A DNA stretch of 64,000 nucleotides. Origin: Anisodus tanguticus (taxonomy: Eukaryota; Streptophyta; Magnoliopsida; Solanales; Solanaceae). Location of the stretch: positions 35,646,001 through 35,710,000 of the forward strand of contig CM067557.1 in the NCBI GenBank assembly GCA_034509755.1. Reading direction: 5' to 3'. Below the pieces are notes generated by a model. It was not told the DNA's origin and made no database searches. It saw only the letters and a list, made by a program, of their open reading frames with translations. Position 1 is the stretch's first letter, and each line of letters starts with the position of its first letter. This document shows positions 10,914 to 22,909 of this stretch, piece by piece. A program made the position numbers and the translations under genes.

Positions 10914-12002
10914 GCCTTGTTTAGAACATAAATTGTGAAATACCGAGTTATTAAATTCACGTCCATTATCACATTGGAATGATTTAATAGATTTTTTAAA
11001 TTGTGTCTTAATGAATTTTTGAAAATCGAGGAATTTTGCAAAAACTTTAGATTTGAATTTCAGTGGGTAAATCCAGACAAAATGTGAAAAATCACCAAAG
11101 AATACTAGATAGAATTTATGACCAAAGAACTAACAATCGAAGATGTCCACAAATCAGCATGAACAATATCAAAGAGAGAAAACACTGTTTGATGACAAAA
11201 TGGAAGACGAGTATGTTTGCCTAGTGGACAAGAAAAACAGTGTTGGGCAATTTTCCCATTATTACATTGAATACGCTTAGAAGTCCTAAGAAAGGTAAAA
11301 ACTGGGTCTCCGGGATGTCCGAGTCTGTTGTGCCAAGTAGAGGGAGAGATCGCCGCAAGGGATATAGGTGTTTGCGGTCTGTCAGCGGAAGATTGAGTGA
11401 ATGGGTAGAGATCTCCCACACTATTACAGCGTGTAAGAATTTTCCCCGTATTGAGTTCCTTCACAGAAAAACCAAAAGGGTCAAATTCGACAGACACAAA
11501 ATTATTGCTAGTGAATTTTCTAAAAGAGATTAAGTTTTTAATGATGTTAGGTGTATATAGGATGTGGTTTAGGGATAAAGGTGGGTGTGGATGTTTGGTG
11601 TGTGTGTTACCGTAACCTTCAATTGGAATGCGATGAACATTGCCGACAGTAACAAATTGAGGACACTTTAACCGACGTAGTTGAGATAGGTTACCTGACG
11701 ACCGGGTGAGGTGAGATGTGGCTCCGGTGTCCATGTACCAATTGTCGTCGGGCTGTTGAAGGTTCACGGTGGTGTATGCCTGGCCCAAATTAGTCGGGGC
11801 CAGTGCCGCTTTCTCTTCTTGCCGGGATCGCACCGGGCCGCCGCAGCTTGCCGCCTTCGCTGGACCGCAATCGGTGGGCTCGCTGCTGCTGCCGGTGGGC
11901 TCGCTCGGTGGCCGGGGCAGGCCCAACAGGGCCGATCGACCAAGGCTGCTGGAACTGGGCCCCTGTAGTCGGGTACGGGCATGAAGGCGAGGCCCAGTTT
12001 TG
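10914..12002 (-). pseudogene. copia protease and integrase N-terminus
   Basis: The aspartic protease active site MDTGATSHLT lies near 11725. It is followed by the GAG-pre-integrase zinc motif (WHNRLGHPGDP, later CFSCPLGKHTRLPF) and the first integrase aspartate (VHADLW). Beyond 11105 the frame shifts and integrase continues with FQCDNGREFNNS, the second aspartate. The reading frame before the protease differs from gag, consistent with a frameshift in the gag-protease linker. Confidence 0.85.
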
Positions 12003-12902
12003 CTAGTTGGGCCACTGCTGCTGTTGGTTGGACCACAGTTGCTGTTGTCCAGTGGTTGGCTGCTGTCCAGTCCACTGGTTGTGTTGGCCCTTTCCGCGAC
12101 CCTTGCCTTTGTTGTTGCGACCTCTGCCGCCACGACCTCCGCCGCTCTGCTGCTGGAATTGTTGGTTGCTGCTGGCCGCAGGTGTTGTCATCCCGTCAAC
12201 AGCTAAGGCCTTTTGATTATGTTCCTCTTGTTTAACACATCTAGTTTCTTTCAACAATAGTTGTGAACGTGCCTTGTTGAAATTTGGGAGAGGGTCGACT
12301 TGTTGAATCATTGTTGCGAGTATGTCATAATCACCTTTTGGTAAACCCGCAACAAGTTGAAGCACCATCTTGGTTTCTAAAATAGAAGTCCCGACGTTGG
12401 ATAGTTGATCGGTTATGAGTTTCAGTTGCTTACAATATTCGGACATGTTAAAATTCTCGAGGCGGGTATTATTGAATTGCTCTTCCAAATATACGGCCCG
12501 AGTATTTTTATTGTCCTGAAAGATTTCTTCTAGCTGGACCCAAAGTTCATGTGCCGTAGCATCTGTTTTCATGATAGTGCATAATAGGTCTTTGGAGATG
12601 GTGTCGTAGATCCATTGTTTGACGATGGCGTCAAGACGATGCCAGATTGAGTTTGTAACATCGATGGGACGAGGAACATATTCGTCAATATGATCGAGCA
12701 CGTTGTATGCATATGCATGAATGTAGAATAATTCCATCCACATGAAATATTGATAGTCTTCTTGGTCAAGAATTATAGGGATAAAATTCTTGATGTTGTT
12801 AATGGCGAATGCCGAATGAAAAGAAGATACTGAACGTTGAGAGGGGTTGTCAAGTGTGCCAGTGGATGAACCAGAATTTGTGGGGGAAGACATGGTTGAC
12901 AC
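12003..12902 (-). pseudogene. copia gag
   Basis: About 299 codons from ATG at 12902. The middle has the UBN2-type capsid fold signature (YMWMELF-like start, LWVQLEEIF, LVAGLPKGDYDIL). The C-terminus is Gly/Arg-rich (GGGRGGRGRNNKGKGRGKG) and then Gln-rich; no CCHC zinc knuckle is visible. The frame stops at a TAG at 12003-12005, but the same frame goes on with plausible gag-linker sequence, so this stop may be a CAG-to-TAG mutation. Confidence 0.85.
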
Positions 12903-13038
12903 CTGCCGAGGGAAGGGAATTTTCTGGTTTGGCCGAGAAAGGGAGGAAGAAACCAGATTTTTTTTCCTGTGAAATCAAAAAAAAAATGCTGATTTCGGCC
13001 GAGAAAGAGAAAGAGAAAGAGAAGAGATTTAGGTTTTA

Positions 13039-13052
13039 GGCTCTTGCTACCA
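13039..13052 (-). other. Primer binding site of the copia element
   Basis: On the minus strand TGGTAGCAAGAGCC follows the 5' LTR directly. It resembles the TGGTATCAGAGC site complementary to initiator methionine tRNA, with two differences. Confidence 0.75.
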
Positions 13053-13257
13053 TGAAAGATGGAATAATTTCCCTTGGGATTCCTTTCATTATTCATAATA
13101 TATATAGCTGTACAAGGTTGATTCCTAATATGGTACGAATCCTTACTTACCTTACAAAGGTTGATTCCTAATACAATAAGAATCCTAAGTTACCTTAAAT
13201 ATACATCTATCATAATTACAAAATATACGAAGAATATTCTGAGAATATTCGCTAATA
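13053..13257 (-). repeat. copia 5' LTR
   Basis: Partner of 8283-8488, about 97% identical by eye. Confidence 0.92.
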
Positions 13258-15123
13258 TTACGGACATCATGATTCATGAGCAATTATTCCTTTTTTTCAT
13301 TTCATTTTTGTTTACAGGTCGTTGGGAGGGTGTAACCGGTCTTGATATCAGATCGTGAGGATGCACGAGACGTTACTACCATCTGCTGAAGCCGTAAAGA
13401 GAGCAAAATTCCCAACGACAAAGCGGCCATGAAAATTCATCCATTGTTGATTGGCGAGGAACTATTTGGGGTTTTGTCCATTTGATTTTGATGAAACTTG
13501 ATGAATTGTTATGCCGACTTTGGTGAAAAGTGACTTGATTCATCCTTCCTAGGTGGTTTTGTCTTCTTCTACTTTGGTGCTTCCTCCTTACTTGTGGCTT
13601 TATGAATTTGACAGGACATCAATTGGCATCTTTGCGATCACTTATTTGCCAGACACCACTCGAAAACAACACTTGGTGCATCTACTATTTTTGCAGACTA
13701 TTAGAGAACACTTGGAGTTACCTTTTCCTTCTTAGGTGAGAAAGCATATAGAGAATCTCATCCCTGTGGCTTGGCGGAAGAAACACATGTGACATCCTTT
13801 TGTCACAATTTTGTGAAGGCGTAGAGAGAATGACTCATTTTTAACCTTTGGTGTTGGCAACCTCTTCTTTTGACTTAGTGAAGAAGTGCCAGGAGCTAGT
13901 ATTCTTCTCACCGCATGGAGTATTTTATCCTTCAAGATCTGGTAGAGAATAATAATGACACAATGTTCACCACCCTGCATTGAAGCATTATGGTGTCATC
14001 GTTGTGGATATTTTTTTGCAGATTTATGAAGGAGCATAAACGGTCTCGATATCATACCAAGAATATGTCCATCACTTGATGTGTCCATCCTTTCAATAGG
14101 TTTTTTTTTGCGCACACAACTTGGACCATCTACTTGTCTTGCAGCGTTGATAGAATAATTACATGGTGAATCTCATCCTTGCGGCTTAGTAAGATTGACA
14201 CTTGGAGTAGTCCTTTTCAACCTTGGCGAGAAAGTTAATGGTGCATCTCCCTCTTTAGCTTAGCCAGAGAGACACTTGAAGTGCCTCTTTTTTTTTGAAG
14301 CTATGACAAGCAAGTATATGAACTAAGTAGATATGTCCCTAGAAAGAGTGAGTACACCCAATGCACCAAGACTCATCTACTATGAAGAAGTTCATGTGAG
14401 AAGATCATCATGGAAAATCACTTCATTCTCCAAAGTTGTAGAAGTTTGTCTTTAGATTCTCCAAGCATGTGAAAAGCAGCAAAGAAAACTTCATGCAAGC
14501 AACTTTCCTTTGGCTCCATATTGAAGGGATGGGTTTTTTATTTTTTCTCATGCGACTGCATTTAGAAGGAAATTCTAAATTGCCTATATATCTCGGTGAA
14601 GAGGATAAAGTCATTACGTAGTTCAGAAAGAATGTTTTATTTGAGTTTTTTAATATGCATTTTATACTCATGCACCATAGAGTGTTGAAACATGCAGTTT
14701 AAGCTCTTGCGTCAAGGAGCATTGTGATGTGCAGTTTAAGTTCATGCATCGAGGAGAATTTTGGAAAAGAACTCCAATAATGTAACTGGCCTTCGAACCC
14801 TTTGTGATGCAATATTGTTGCACAAACTCTTGAAGTTGGAATTTGTGCTTTGATTTTGCCATTGGAACTTGATGCTTATGTCTTTTGTGAGCAACCAATG
14901 TCCAAGTTTCACCGTCCTTGTTGTTGGACTGGTCATCCAATTTGAACATATTTGGAGTTTCTTTAAGGCTGAAACTTCAACTGATTCAAAGCTCATAAAT
15001 TGTAGCACTACTTTTTCTTGTTCAATCTTAGAAGATGCAACAAAATGCCTATATCTTCGAGTTTCTGGCCTCTTCTTTTTATGAAGATAAGCACTAGCAT
15101 GGTTCGCCTCGACTATATCTTCA
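13258..15123 (-). mobile_element. Decayed internal region of a Ty3/gypsy element
   Basis: This lies 3' of the gag at 15124-16669 in element orientation. Just below 15123 two broken frames (14668-15100) seem to continue the polyprotein (KRPETRRYR-like, then RHKHQVPMAKSKHKFQLQEF). Below 14660 no coding sequence is recognised. Loose repeats of a phrase like gaatctcatccctgtggctt recur at about 13753 and 14168, with similar text near 14235. No RT, integrase or 3' LTR was found, so the element is truncated or a non-autonomous derivative. Confidence 0.45.
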
Positions 15124-16669
15124 TCAATGATTATTTTTTTTATCTCTAACCAACATCATAATCTTTTCTTTTAGGATGAAACATTTTTCAGTTGGATGAC
15201 TGATGATGCGATGAAATTTGCAATACCTGGGATCGTTGACTTTGTTAGCTTCGTCATGTCACTTTGATGGAGGCAGTTCAATGACATTCTTGGTCCATAA
15301 CTCATCAAGAATTGAAAGGACATCAGAGTTAGGAAAAAGGTACATTTTTGCTTCTAACTCTTTCAATGTTGGATGTCGCTTTTCTTCTAGAGGATGTTGA
15401 TTTTCAACATTTTCCTTCATTTTTTGCTTAGCAGAGGCTTTTATAGATGTTGTTCCTACTATCATAGTTTGTTCAGTTTGGTGCCTCGATGGTCGCTTGA
15501 ATTCTTTCTCTTCATTCTTATGATCGAATACATGTGAAGGCTTTCCATGAGTTACAATGCTCAACACCATGTCGTGTGCTCGTGTAGCCAGTTCTTCAAA
15601 AGTTTGTGGTTTAAGTCCTTGGAGAATGTACGCAAGTCCCCAATGCATTCCTTGGATACACATTTCAACAGAACACATTTCTGAGAGACAATCTTTGCAG
15701 TCCAAACTCAATGCTTACCAGCGGTTGATGTAGTCAATCACTAATTCATCATTTCGTTGCTTGGTGGTCGTCAACTCTATCATGCTTACTGTTCGTCGTG
15801 TGTTATAAAAGCAATTGAGGAACTCCTTTTCAAGTTGCTCCTAACTATCAATTGATTCCTGCTCTAGATCGGTATACTAATCGAAATCATTTCCTTTCAA
15901 AGAGCGCACAAAGTGCTTAACCAGAAGATCATTAAGTGTATCAGCATTATTGCAGGTCTCCACAAAATGCGCTATATGTTGCCTCGGATTCCCGTTGCCA
16001 TCAATTATTATAATTTTGGTGATTAATATCCAATTAGCATGGGTATACAATCGATCCGTTTAGTATAAGATTTGGAGTAGTATAACGATCTTTGTGATGG
16101 TCCATCATATTGAGCTCTGATGGTGTTTGTTATCATGTTTTGCAGTTGTTGGACAGACAACGTGGCCACTGAAGCAGATTGATTTGTATTTTGAGCTTTA
16201 GAAACTTTGGTTGTTGATTCAACATCTTTTTCTCATGGTGTTGGGTTGTGACTTGAATCTTCAGTACAACAAACTTCTAACTTGTTCATCAGATGGGCTA
16301 TTTGAAGATCTTTGTCCTCCACAGATTTTTTTAACACCTCAACAGTTTGCATCATTGCGGCGAGTTCTTCCTCTACGTTGATCGCATTAGTCATCATGAC
16401 ACTCACCACGTTAGATGTTGAAGAATCAAACAAGTCCTCAGACTTGTAGAATTTAGAGCATGCTTGAGAAGTTTCTCTAGGAGACGAAAATGAGGTGTTA
16501 CCCCAGATCTTGCATTCGTCATTATCGGTTTGTTCTTGTCTAGCGTCTCCAAGGAGATGAAACACTTTGATCTCTCCAAACCATCGGCTTTGAACATGCT
16601 ACAAGTCATTGGACTAGGAACAAGAATAACACTTGTAGATTGAACACCAAAGCTTTTCTTTGAGGCCAT
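15124..16669 (-). pseudogene. Ty3/gypsy gag relic
   Basis: On the minus strand, from an ATG at 16669 (MASKKSFGVQSTS), the pieces add up to a retrotransposon gag. They include a coiled-coil-like stretch (VEVLKKSVEDKDLQIAHLMN), the capsid-type Retrotrans_gag block near 15990-15730 (HIAHFVETCNNADTLNDLL, LEKEFLNCFYNTRRTVSM), EMCIQGMHWGLAYILQGLKP, and a final CKFHR...HPTEKCF zinc-knuckle-like motif ending at 15124. Two tryptophan codons in the capsid block are TAG (FD*YTDL and DS*EQL), and frameshifts occur near 16560. It is a well-known Solanaceae gag type but cannot be functional here. Confidence 0.8.
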
Positions 16670-16813
16670 CACTGCAGTAGATCTCAGGATTTGTAGATCT
16701 GATTTGGGAGATAAAAAGATGAAGGGAAGAGAAAAGTTTTGGTCTTCAATCCAGTAGATCTCATGATTTGTAGATCTAATTTGGGAGATATTGAGATGAA
16801 GGGTAGAGTTGAT

Positions 16814-16829
16814 CCCACTGGGCATGCCA
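16814..16829 (-). other. Candidate primer binding site of the gypsy element
   Basis: Minus-strand TGGCATGCCCAGTGGG lies between the gag and the putative LTR. It starts TGG, as required to pair with a tRNA CCA end, but the tRNA was not identified. Confidence 0.45.
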
Positions 16830-16837
16830 AAAATCAG

Positions 16838-17500
16838 TTCGCGGTGAATTTTTCTAGCAGAAAATAAATAACTGCAATCATAAAACAAATGTGAGAAAAA
16901 ATTATTTTATTAATTATATTACGAGTATAACTCTAGATGTATCACTTGATTCTAATCTCCATGTTATTCGTCTTAATTCGAGGGTCAATGTAGCGTCTTT
17001 CTCGAATGAAGAATGGACTTCTGTTGATGTGTTGAATCTTGGAAGAACTTTGAGCAACACTTTGGATTGTTCATGGGGGAAGACGTCTCTCGAACTCTCC
17101 TTCTTGTTGAAAACCTTTGGAGAAAACTTATGTAAATGTCATTGCTCTCATTTGCCTCTAGTTAAGATGCTTTGCCACTTTCAAGATGTCTTCAAAAGGG
17201 GTAGTGTGACCCCTTTATATAGGTGTTTGTTAGAGCTTGGGGGTATTTTGGTCTCCAAGTAATTCTAGCGGATTTTGGGCTAGAATGACGTGGGTTGGGC
17301 TCGTCTTGTAGAGGCCCAATTCAATGGACTAATCCAACTGTAATTTGAATTTCATTCAGATCATGTAGTTTTAACTTAAATAATTAATCCGACTTTATTA
17401 ATTAAAATTTAACTTGGTCAACATGTCAATAACATAGAATTTAATTCAAATTTTGTATGAATTAATTGAATTAAAATTTCGATTTCTACAATGAGTTGAG
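16838..17500 (-). repeat. Putative 5' LTR of the gypsy element
   Basis: The segment lies upstream of the gag in element orientation and carries a TATA-type box at 17214-17223. The outer boundary near 17500 is a guess, since no second LTR was found to align with it. Confidence 0.4.
17214..17223 (-). promoter_or_regulatory. TATA box of the putative gypsy LTR
   Basis: Minus-strand CCTATATAAA followed by a GGGGTCACAC stretch, about 550 bp upstream of the gag start. Layout matches an LTR promoter. Confidence 0.45.
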
Positions 17501-18140
17501 GTCCTATTATGAATATGGAAAAGGTTCATATATCATTAAATTTGCGATTTGTTTTACAGTTGTCCTTTTTTTACCTATCAATCCATGAAAGCCTCCATCG
17601 TTATTTTTTACCTCAAATATGCTCCTCCAGCTAGTGATTGTATTTGGACATTTTTCAATAATTTAGGGTAATTTGAATATTTTCAATCATTCATAATGTT
17701 TAAATTATTGAAAAGGAAGTACAACACAAATTTAATCTTTTATTTAATTTATCTATGTGGCTCCATCATGATAAATGTCTTAACCAAACTAGACAATAAT
17801 TAGTTGGAGAGACAACATATTCGAGACGACAAATAATGATGGGCCATGAACCGATTGATAGACTAATAGCAAATACAGGATAAAACGAATATTTCAGGTA
17901 TAAATTGTACTCCCTCCATCTCATGTTTGATACGAAGTTTAAAAAGTAATAAAAAACTTTCAATCTTGTGGTATATCAACATTGATGAGGTCAGGAAGTT
18001 CATTTGTATTATACTCATTATCATACTCAAATGGAATATATAAATCAAATGTATTAATATTTGTTTCAGCACTTAGAAAAATAAACTTTTTATGGGATAA
18101 ATATTGAGGATATCTAATTTTTCTCAACCCTTTTATGTGC
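17501..18140. other. AT-rich region upstream of actin
   Basis: No gene. A partial MITE end (tactccctccatctcatgtt) lies at about 17909, without a visible partner end. The distal promoter of the actin gene is expected here. Confidence 0.5.
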
Positions 18141-19422
18141 ACTTGTATAGGGCAACGCTTGATCCTCAGATCCGAAATTGCCGTTACCCTTCTTCTTTTT
18201 CTTCATTTCCTCCTTCTCACAACCATTATCCATTTTGTTCACTCATACTCACGCAAATTCTAAGAGCAAATTAAAGGTGGGAATAATAATGATCTTTTCA
18301 AATTATTTTTCACGTCTTGTTCGATCCATTACGTAAATTTTTCATTCTATTACTGCTCTGAAGCTGAAATTTTGCTAGTGCATGTCCATAAGTTATTCGC
18401 TTTCTGAAATGTGAAACATTTATTATAATTTTATTGGCCCTTTGCTGCGATGAAATCAGAAATTTCGTTAATAATGTTCAATGTTTAATATATATATATA
18501 TATATATGCATAAAAGTGATTATATATATATATTTTGTATTTTTCGAGAAAGGGTGTTCAAATGATCATCCTTCACTCTACACTACACCGCTAATCCTTT
18601 GTTATGCATTCTTTTTTCCATTAGGTAGCCTATTAGTACAATATATTTGTTTATCCCTTTCACTCCTTATTTTTGTGTTTGAGCTCCTCTTGATTTTTAC
18701 AATTGATTTTTTAAGTTAACGGGATTGATTTTTTTTTATTCAATGTGATATATATGCATTGATCAAGAATTTTTTTTTGGTTTGTGATTATTTTTACTAA
18801 GTTTCATGTTGATAAATTTTCACCGTTTGTCCCTTTTTGACGATCATCTAGTAAATGATCCTCTTTTTATTTCTCTTACAATTTATGGACGTTTTAGACT
18901 CTATCTTAAAGATCCCTTATGAGCAAATCTTTTTGTAGTTGTTAGACAATCTAATGTTTCCTCAGTTTCAAGGGCTATATTTGCAAAACTTTTTAAAATA
19001 GGAATAAAATTTAAATGGTGGCCTAGAAAAGGAACGTTTTGCGTAAATCAGCAATGTTTGACTGAGTGTCATTCCAAATCTTTTAGCGGAGTCATGAGCA
19101 TTTCTTGGAATATTGAGGAAAGCAAGTATGGAAAAACACGAGAGGGACAAAGAATAGTTAATAGATTTACTAATTTTCCCCTCCCATTTATACATGCAAC
19201 GAAAACTACAAAGAACTTGGAGATCCTGAGAAAATTTTGTAGTGAATCCATTCAGCCTCTGTAAAATATAAGATACTGCACATGCATCTAGATTGGAGCT
19301 GCCTGGTGCTTCTTATATGTCTGTATGTATCAAATGTGTTTCTTGAAAATCTGTTTTGTATGGTCAATGATATGTTTGCTCCTGAGGTATTATCTGTTGC
19401 TAACTTATTTGTTCTTTATCAG
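18141..19422 (+). promoter_or_regulatory. Actin 5' leader exon and leader intron (inferred)
   Basis: Plant actin genes carry an intron in the 5' leader ending about 10 bp before the ATG. Here a polypyrimidine tract and ag at 19421-19422 lie 9 bp before the ATG, giving a good acceptor. A CT-rich leader-like stretch at 18170-18250 and a donor aaag|gtggga at 18276/18277 would give an intron of 1146 bp. A TATA-like string (atatataaat) lies near 18030. The acceptor is convincing; the donor and the start of transcription are inferred. Confidence 0.5.
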
Positions 19423-19431
19423 TTACAAAAA

Positions 19432-21283
19432 ATGGCAGATGTTGATGACATTCAACCTCTTGTTTGTGACAATGGTACCGGCATGGTCAAGGTAATGAAT
19501 AGACTGTCAATTGTTAAATTTTTTGCATGCATTCATTGTCCTAGTTGTTTATCTTTTATTTTGAAATGGAAACAATAAATGGTTAAAAGAAATTCGAAAA
19601 TTCTGTTCTGAGCTGTAGTTTGTGTTTCATATATAGGCTGGTTTTGCTGGAGATGATGCCCCAAGGGCTGTTTTTCCTAGTATCATTGGGCGTCCTCGTC
19701 ACACTGGAGTGATGGTTGGGATGGGGCAGAAGGATGCCTATGTTGGGGACGAGGCCCAGTCGAAACGTGGTATTCTGACATTGAAGTATCCTATTGAACA
19801 TGGTATAGTGAATAACTGGGATGACATGGAGAAGATTTGGCATCATACATTCTACAATGAACTCCGAGTTGCTCCGGAAGAGCATCCGGTTCTGCTCACT
19901 GAAGCACCTCTTAATCCAAAGGCTAATCGTGAGAAAATGACTCAAATAATGTTCGAAACCTTCAATTGCCCTGCAATGTATGTTGCAATTCAAGCTGTTC
20001 TGTCTTTATATGCTAGTGGTCGTACTACTGGTAAGACATCCACATTCTGCACTTGCTTTTTTGATGTTGATCATGTTCAATTTGTCTATAATTAAAATCC
20101 ATTCTGACTAGGAACTTATCTCTTAGATATCGGTTTTATCAAGTATTTGGGAGTCAACCAGTAGAAGTTATATGACTTATAGTGACCCCTTTGTTGATGA
20201 CTTTTGTTGGAGATGTTAGATGATTGTGAATGTCATTATTTATTACTGAATTATGAATATGGATGGAGAAGTGTTGGAAAAGAAGTGGAAATTTTTTGAA
20301 TGAATTTTACTAACTTGGAAACAAGTGAAGAATCATATGATCTAGGTTATTGAACAAATGGTTATGGTAAATGAATAAACACAAGTCAAATCTCAGCAAA
20401 TAGTTACGAAGAAGTGACTTAGGGTGGTTTGTTTATTCAAAATTGTGCAGACTGTTAAGATGAAATAGATTAAGGGTCATATATGATTCTTGTCTGCCTG
20501 AAATCTGTGTGGTTTCTTCTAGGTATTGTTTTGGATTCTGGAGATGGTGTTAGCCACACAGTTCCTATCTATGAAGGTTATGCACTTCCTCATGCGATCC
20601 TACGTCTTGACCTTGCTGGCCGTGACCTCACGGAGCATTTGGCTAAAATCCTTACCGAGCGTGGATACTCATTCACCACCAGTGCTGAGAAGGAAATTGT
20701 GAGGGACATGAAGGAGAAGCTGGCGTACATCGCTCTCGACTTTGAGCAGGAGCTGGACATGGTAAAGTCGAGCAGCTCTGTCGAGAAGAACTTTGAACTG
20801 CCAGATGGCCAAGTGATTACAATTGGAGCTGAGCGCTTCCGTTGCCCAGAAGTGCTGTTCCAGCCTTCCGCTATCGGAATGGAAGCTGCTGGTATCCATG
20901 AGACGACATACAATTCTATAATGAAGTGCGATGTTGATATCAGGAAGGATCTCTACGGGAACATTGTACTTAGTGGTGGATCCACTATGTTTCCTGGTAT
21001 TGCTGACAGAATGAGCAAGGAGATCACTGCCTTAGCGCCTAGCAGCATGAAGATTAAGGTTGTCGCTCCCCCTGAAAGGAAGTATAGTGTGTGGATTGGA
21101 GGTTCCATCTTGGCATCCCTCAGTACCTTCCAGCAGGTAAGCATTATTAGTTTACTCATTAGTCATAATCTTTGCGATGATTGATGCTTAAAATATTGTT
21201 TCTTCTTTGGTTTGTAGATGTGGATTGCTAAGGCAGAGTTCGATGAGTCTGGCCCCTCGATTGTGCATAGGAAGTGCTTCTAA
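19432..21283 (+). CDS. ACT: Actin, four coding exons, 377 aa
   Basis: Coding exons are 19432-19491, 19637-20030, 20523-21136 and 21218-21283, all with gt...ag borders; they total 1134 bp, giving 377 residues plus stop, the exact plant actin length. Introns fall after codon 20, within codon 152 and after codon 356, the conserved plant positions. The product polymerises into filaments of the cytoskeleton and binds ATP. Visible signatures are the first phosphate loop ([20 protein letters not shown]), the second ([20 protein letters not shown]), [17 protein letters not shown] and the end IVHRKCF. Unusual residues against typical plant actins are FNCPAMY where most have [20 protein letters not shown], and FQPSAIG where Leu is usual. 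All frames are open, so it looks functional. Confidence 0.97.
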
Positions 21284-21617
21284 TCAGAACAAAGATGATC
21301 TGTCTCTGTGATATCTATGCCTATGTTCTTTTTGTTTTGTTTCTTTATAGCAGCTTTTGGATAGTTATTGGTTGTTGAACTATTTCAGGTCTCTAGTTTT
21401 ATTTGATTGTCAATGATAATGTTGTCATTTGCATGTCCTCATATATTTTTGTCTTTGTTTCTTGTTCAGTAACATTTAAAGAGGATGAAATGTAATAAGT
21501 TGTTCAACACATTTGAAGTGTTCTTTTTCATTATGCATTGCTCAAGGACTTTCTGTTGTATTTCATGGTTTTTAATCTTTGCCTTGCCGGGGGACTGAGG
21601 CCTATTATTTCCTAGCC
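21284..21617 (+). other. Actin 3' untranslated region
   Basis: T-rich sequence with several AATGT/AATAA-like signals (aaatgtaataagttg near 21490). The polyadenylation site is not defined. Confidence 0.5.
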
Positions 21618-21628
21618 TTCTTTCCAAC

Positions 21629-21760
21629 TTTTTTTTTTTTTTTTTGACGAAGGAACCCGCAGCTGCTACTCTTTCGAGTGCGCACAGGGTAAACCCCTCG
21701 AACTCGTGACCTTGCGGTCCCGCGCTCTACTGCTACACCAACTTGGCTACCCTTGCGGGT
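21629..21760 (-). mobile_element. tRNA-derived SINE, 132 bp
   Basis: Flanked by an 11-bp duplication, TTCTTTCCAAC (21618-21628 and 21761-21771). On the minus strand the body has a box A-like TAGCCAAGTTGG, a box B-like GGTCACGAGTTCGA, and ends in poly(A) (the T run at 21629-21645). Short body, pol III boxes, A tail and target duplication define a SINE, here just 3' of the actin gene. Family name not assigned. Confidence 0.88.
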
Positions 21761-21771
21761 TTCTTTCCAAC

Positions 21772-22186
21772 CTTTGTATCGACTCATAGGAGTCCACATA
21801 GGGGTATATTTAGACATTTTTAATTGTCCAGGGCATGCTACAAATCATTTAATGTCCTACTAAATGTGTATTATTTGTCCATTTGTTCTAAGGCGTTAAA
21901 ATAATATTATAGGCCGATAGGAATAATGTTAGTATATCAGGTAAAAAAAGTTACGTTCCAATAAGATTAAAGTAGTACTAGGATTTAGTGTAAAACCATT
22001 AGGGTAAATGAATTTAATTAAGTTGTCATGATTGTGTGCATGCACATTAATTTAACATAATATTTAAAGAGCGATTGAAGATTAAATTAATGAAGGGAAA
22101 AACAAAAATAATATAATCCGAAAATTAGTGTAAGGAAAAGAGCTGAGCATGATCCAAGTTTTGTTGACCTAATAGGTAAACGGATG

Positions 22187-22233
<47 letters not shown>

Positions 22234-22909
22234 GATATTAACGTATATATTTCAGCTTATCTACTTTAACCCAATATAAATATATAAAAATCACTATCAA
22301 TTAATATAAAGTTTGGCTATTCTTCTTTATTTTTCTTATAAATAATACATAAATGTGTGGCTTATTTTATATATATACAATCGTTGTATTATTAGTTTAT
22401 GCATCACATAAAATCCTATATTACCAATTCTTGCACTATAATTACCACTAATACATACAATGTTAATCTCTATATAACTTATCTATTAACCAAATGATAG
22501 TTTAGTTTAAGGTCTTGGAGAAATATACGTGTATCCTAATTAAAGTCTTTGTAAATTCAATGACTAAATTAGAATAATCTAAAACAATTTATTATGCTAA
22601 TTTTGTTGTTCTTATATAGAGCACTGGTGAAGTGTATTTGTTTCTGAATTTTCAATCATATATTGATTTGTTTTTTACATAATCCACAAGAATAGATTAA
22701 GCTAATGGCAAACGTGTGAGGACTTATTTTACATTTTAATCTGATTACTTAAGCTTTACTATTTCAGTTGCTATTGGATTTTTTTTTAATACATGGTAGA
22801 ACTAAATAGCAACACCGATATGGAAAAGACTAAACTTAAAAATAAATAGGAAAAAGATCAAATTAAAAATAAATAGGACAACTATATTATTGCTACTACT
22901 ATTGTTTAA
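21772..22909. other. AT-rich intergenic DNA with (CA)n(TA)n
   Basis: No gene recognised. A compound microsatellite, (AC)7 followed by (AT)15, occupies 22187-22231. Confidence 0.6.
22187..22231. repeat. (AC)n(AT)n compound microsatellite
   Basis: Uninterrupted AC then AT dinucleotides. Confidence 0.9.

Larger units (their letters stand above)
8283..13257 (-). mobile_element. Full-length but mutated Ty1/copia retrotransposon, 4975 bp
   Basis: Two LTRs of 206 and 205 bp bound the element (8283-8488 and 13053-13257) and differ at about six positions, near 3%. The flanks TTCCG and TTACG are a 5-bp target duplication with one mismatch. A primer binding site lies just inside the 5' LTR and a purine tract just inside the 3' LTR. 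On the minus strand the order is gag, protease, integrase, RT, RNase H, the copia order. The short LTRs, ~5 kb length and motifs suggest an Ale/Retrofit-like lineage (inference). Frameshifts and stops break the polyprotein. Confidence 0.93.

Noticed and set aside
11711..12235. GC-rich plus-strand open frames opposite the copia gag-protease linker
   Set aside because: They overlap the minus-strand gag/pol and come from its Gln/Gly/Pro-rich coding; no independent content.
20590..20913. Open frame antisense to actin exon 3
   Set aside because: Shadow of the conserved actin coding sequence.
21640..21760. tRNA gene, because of box A/B-like sequence
   Set aside because: No cloverleaf; poly(A) tail and target duplication show a SINE.
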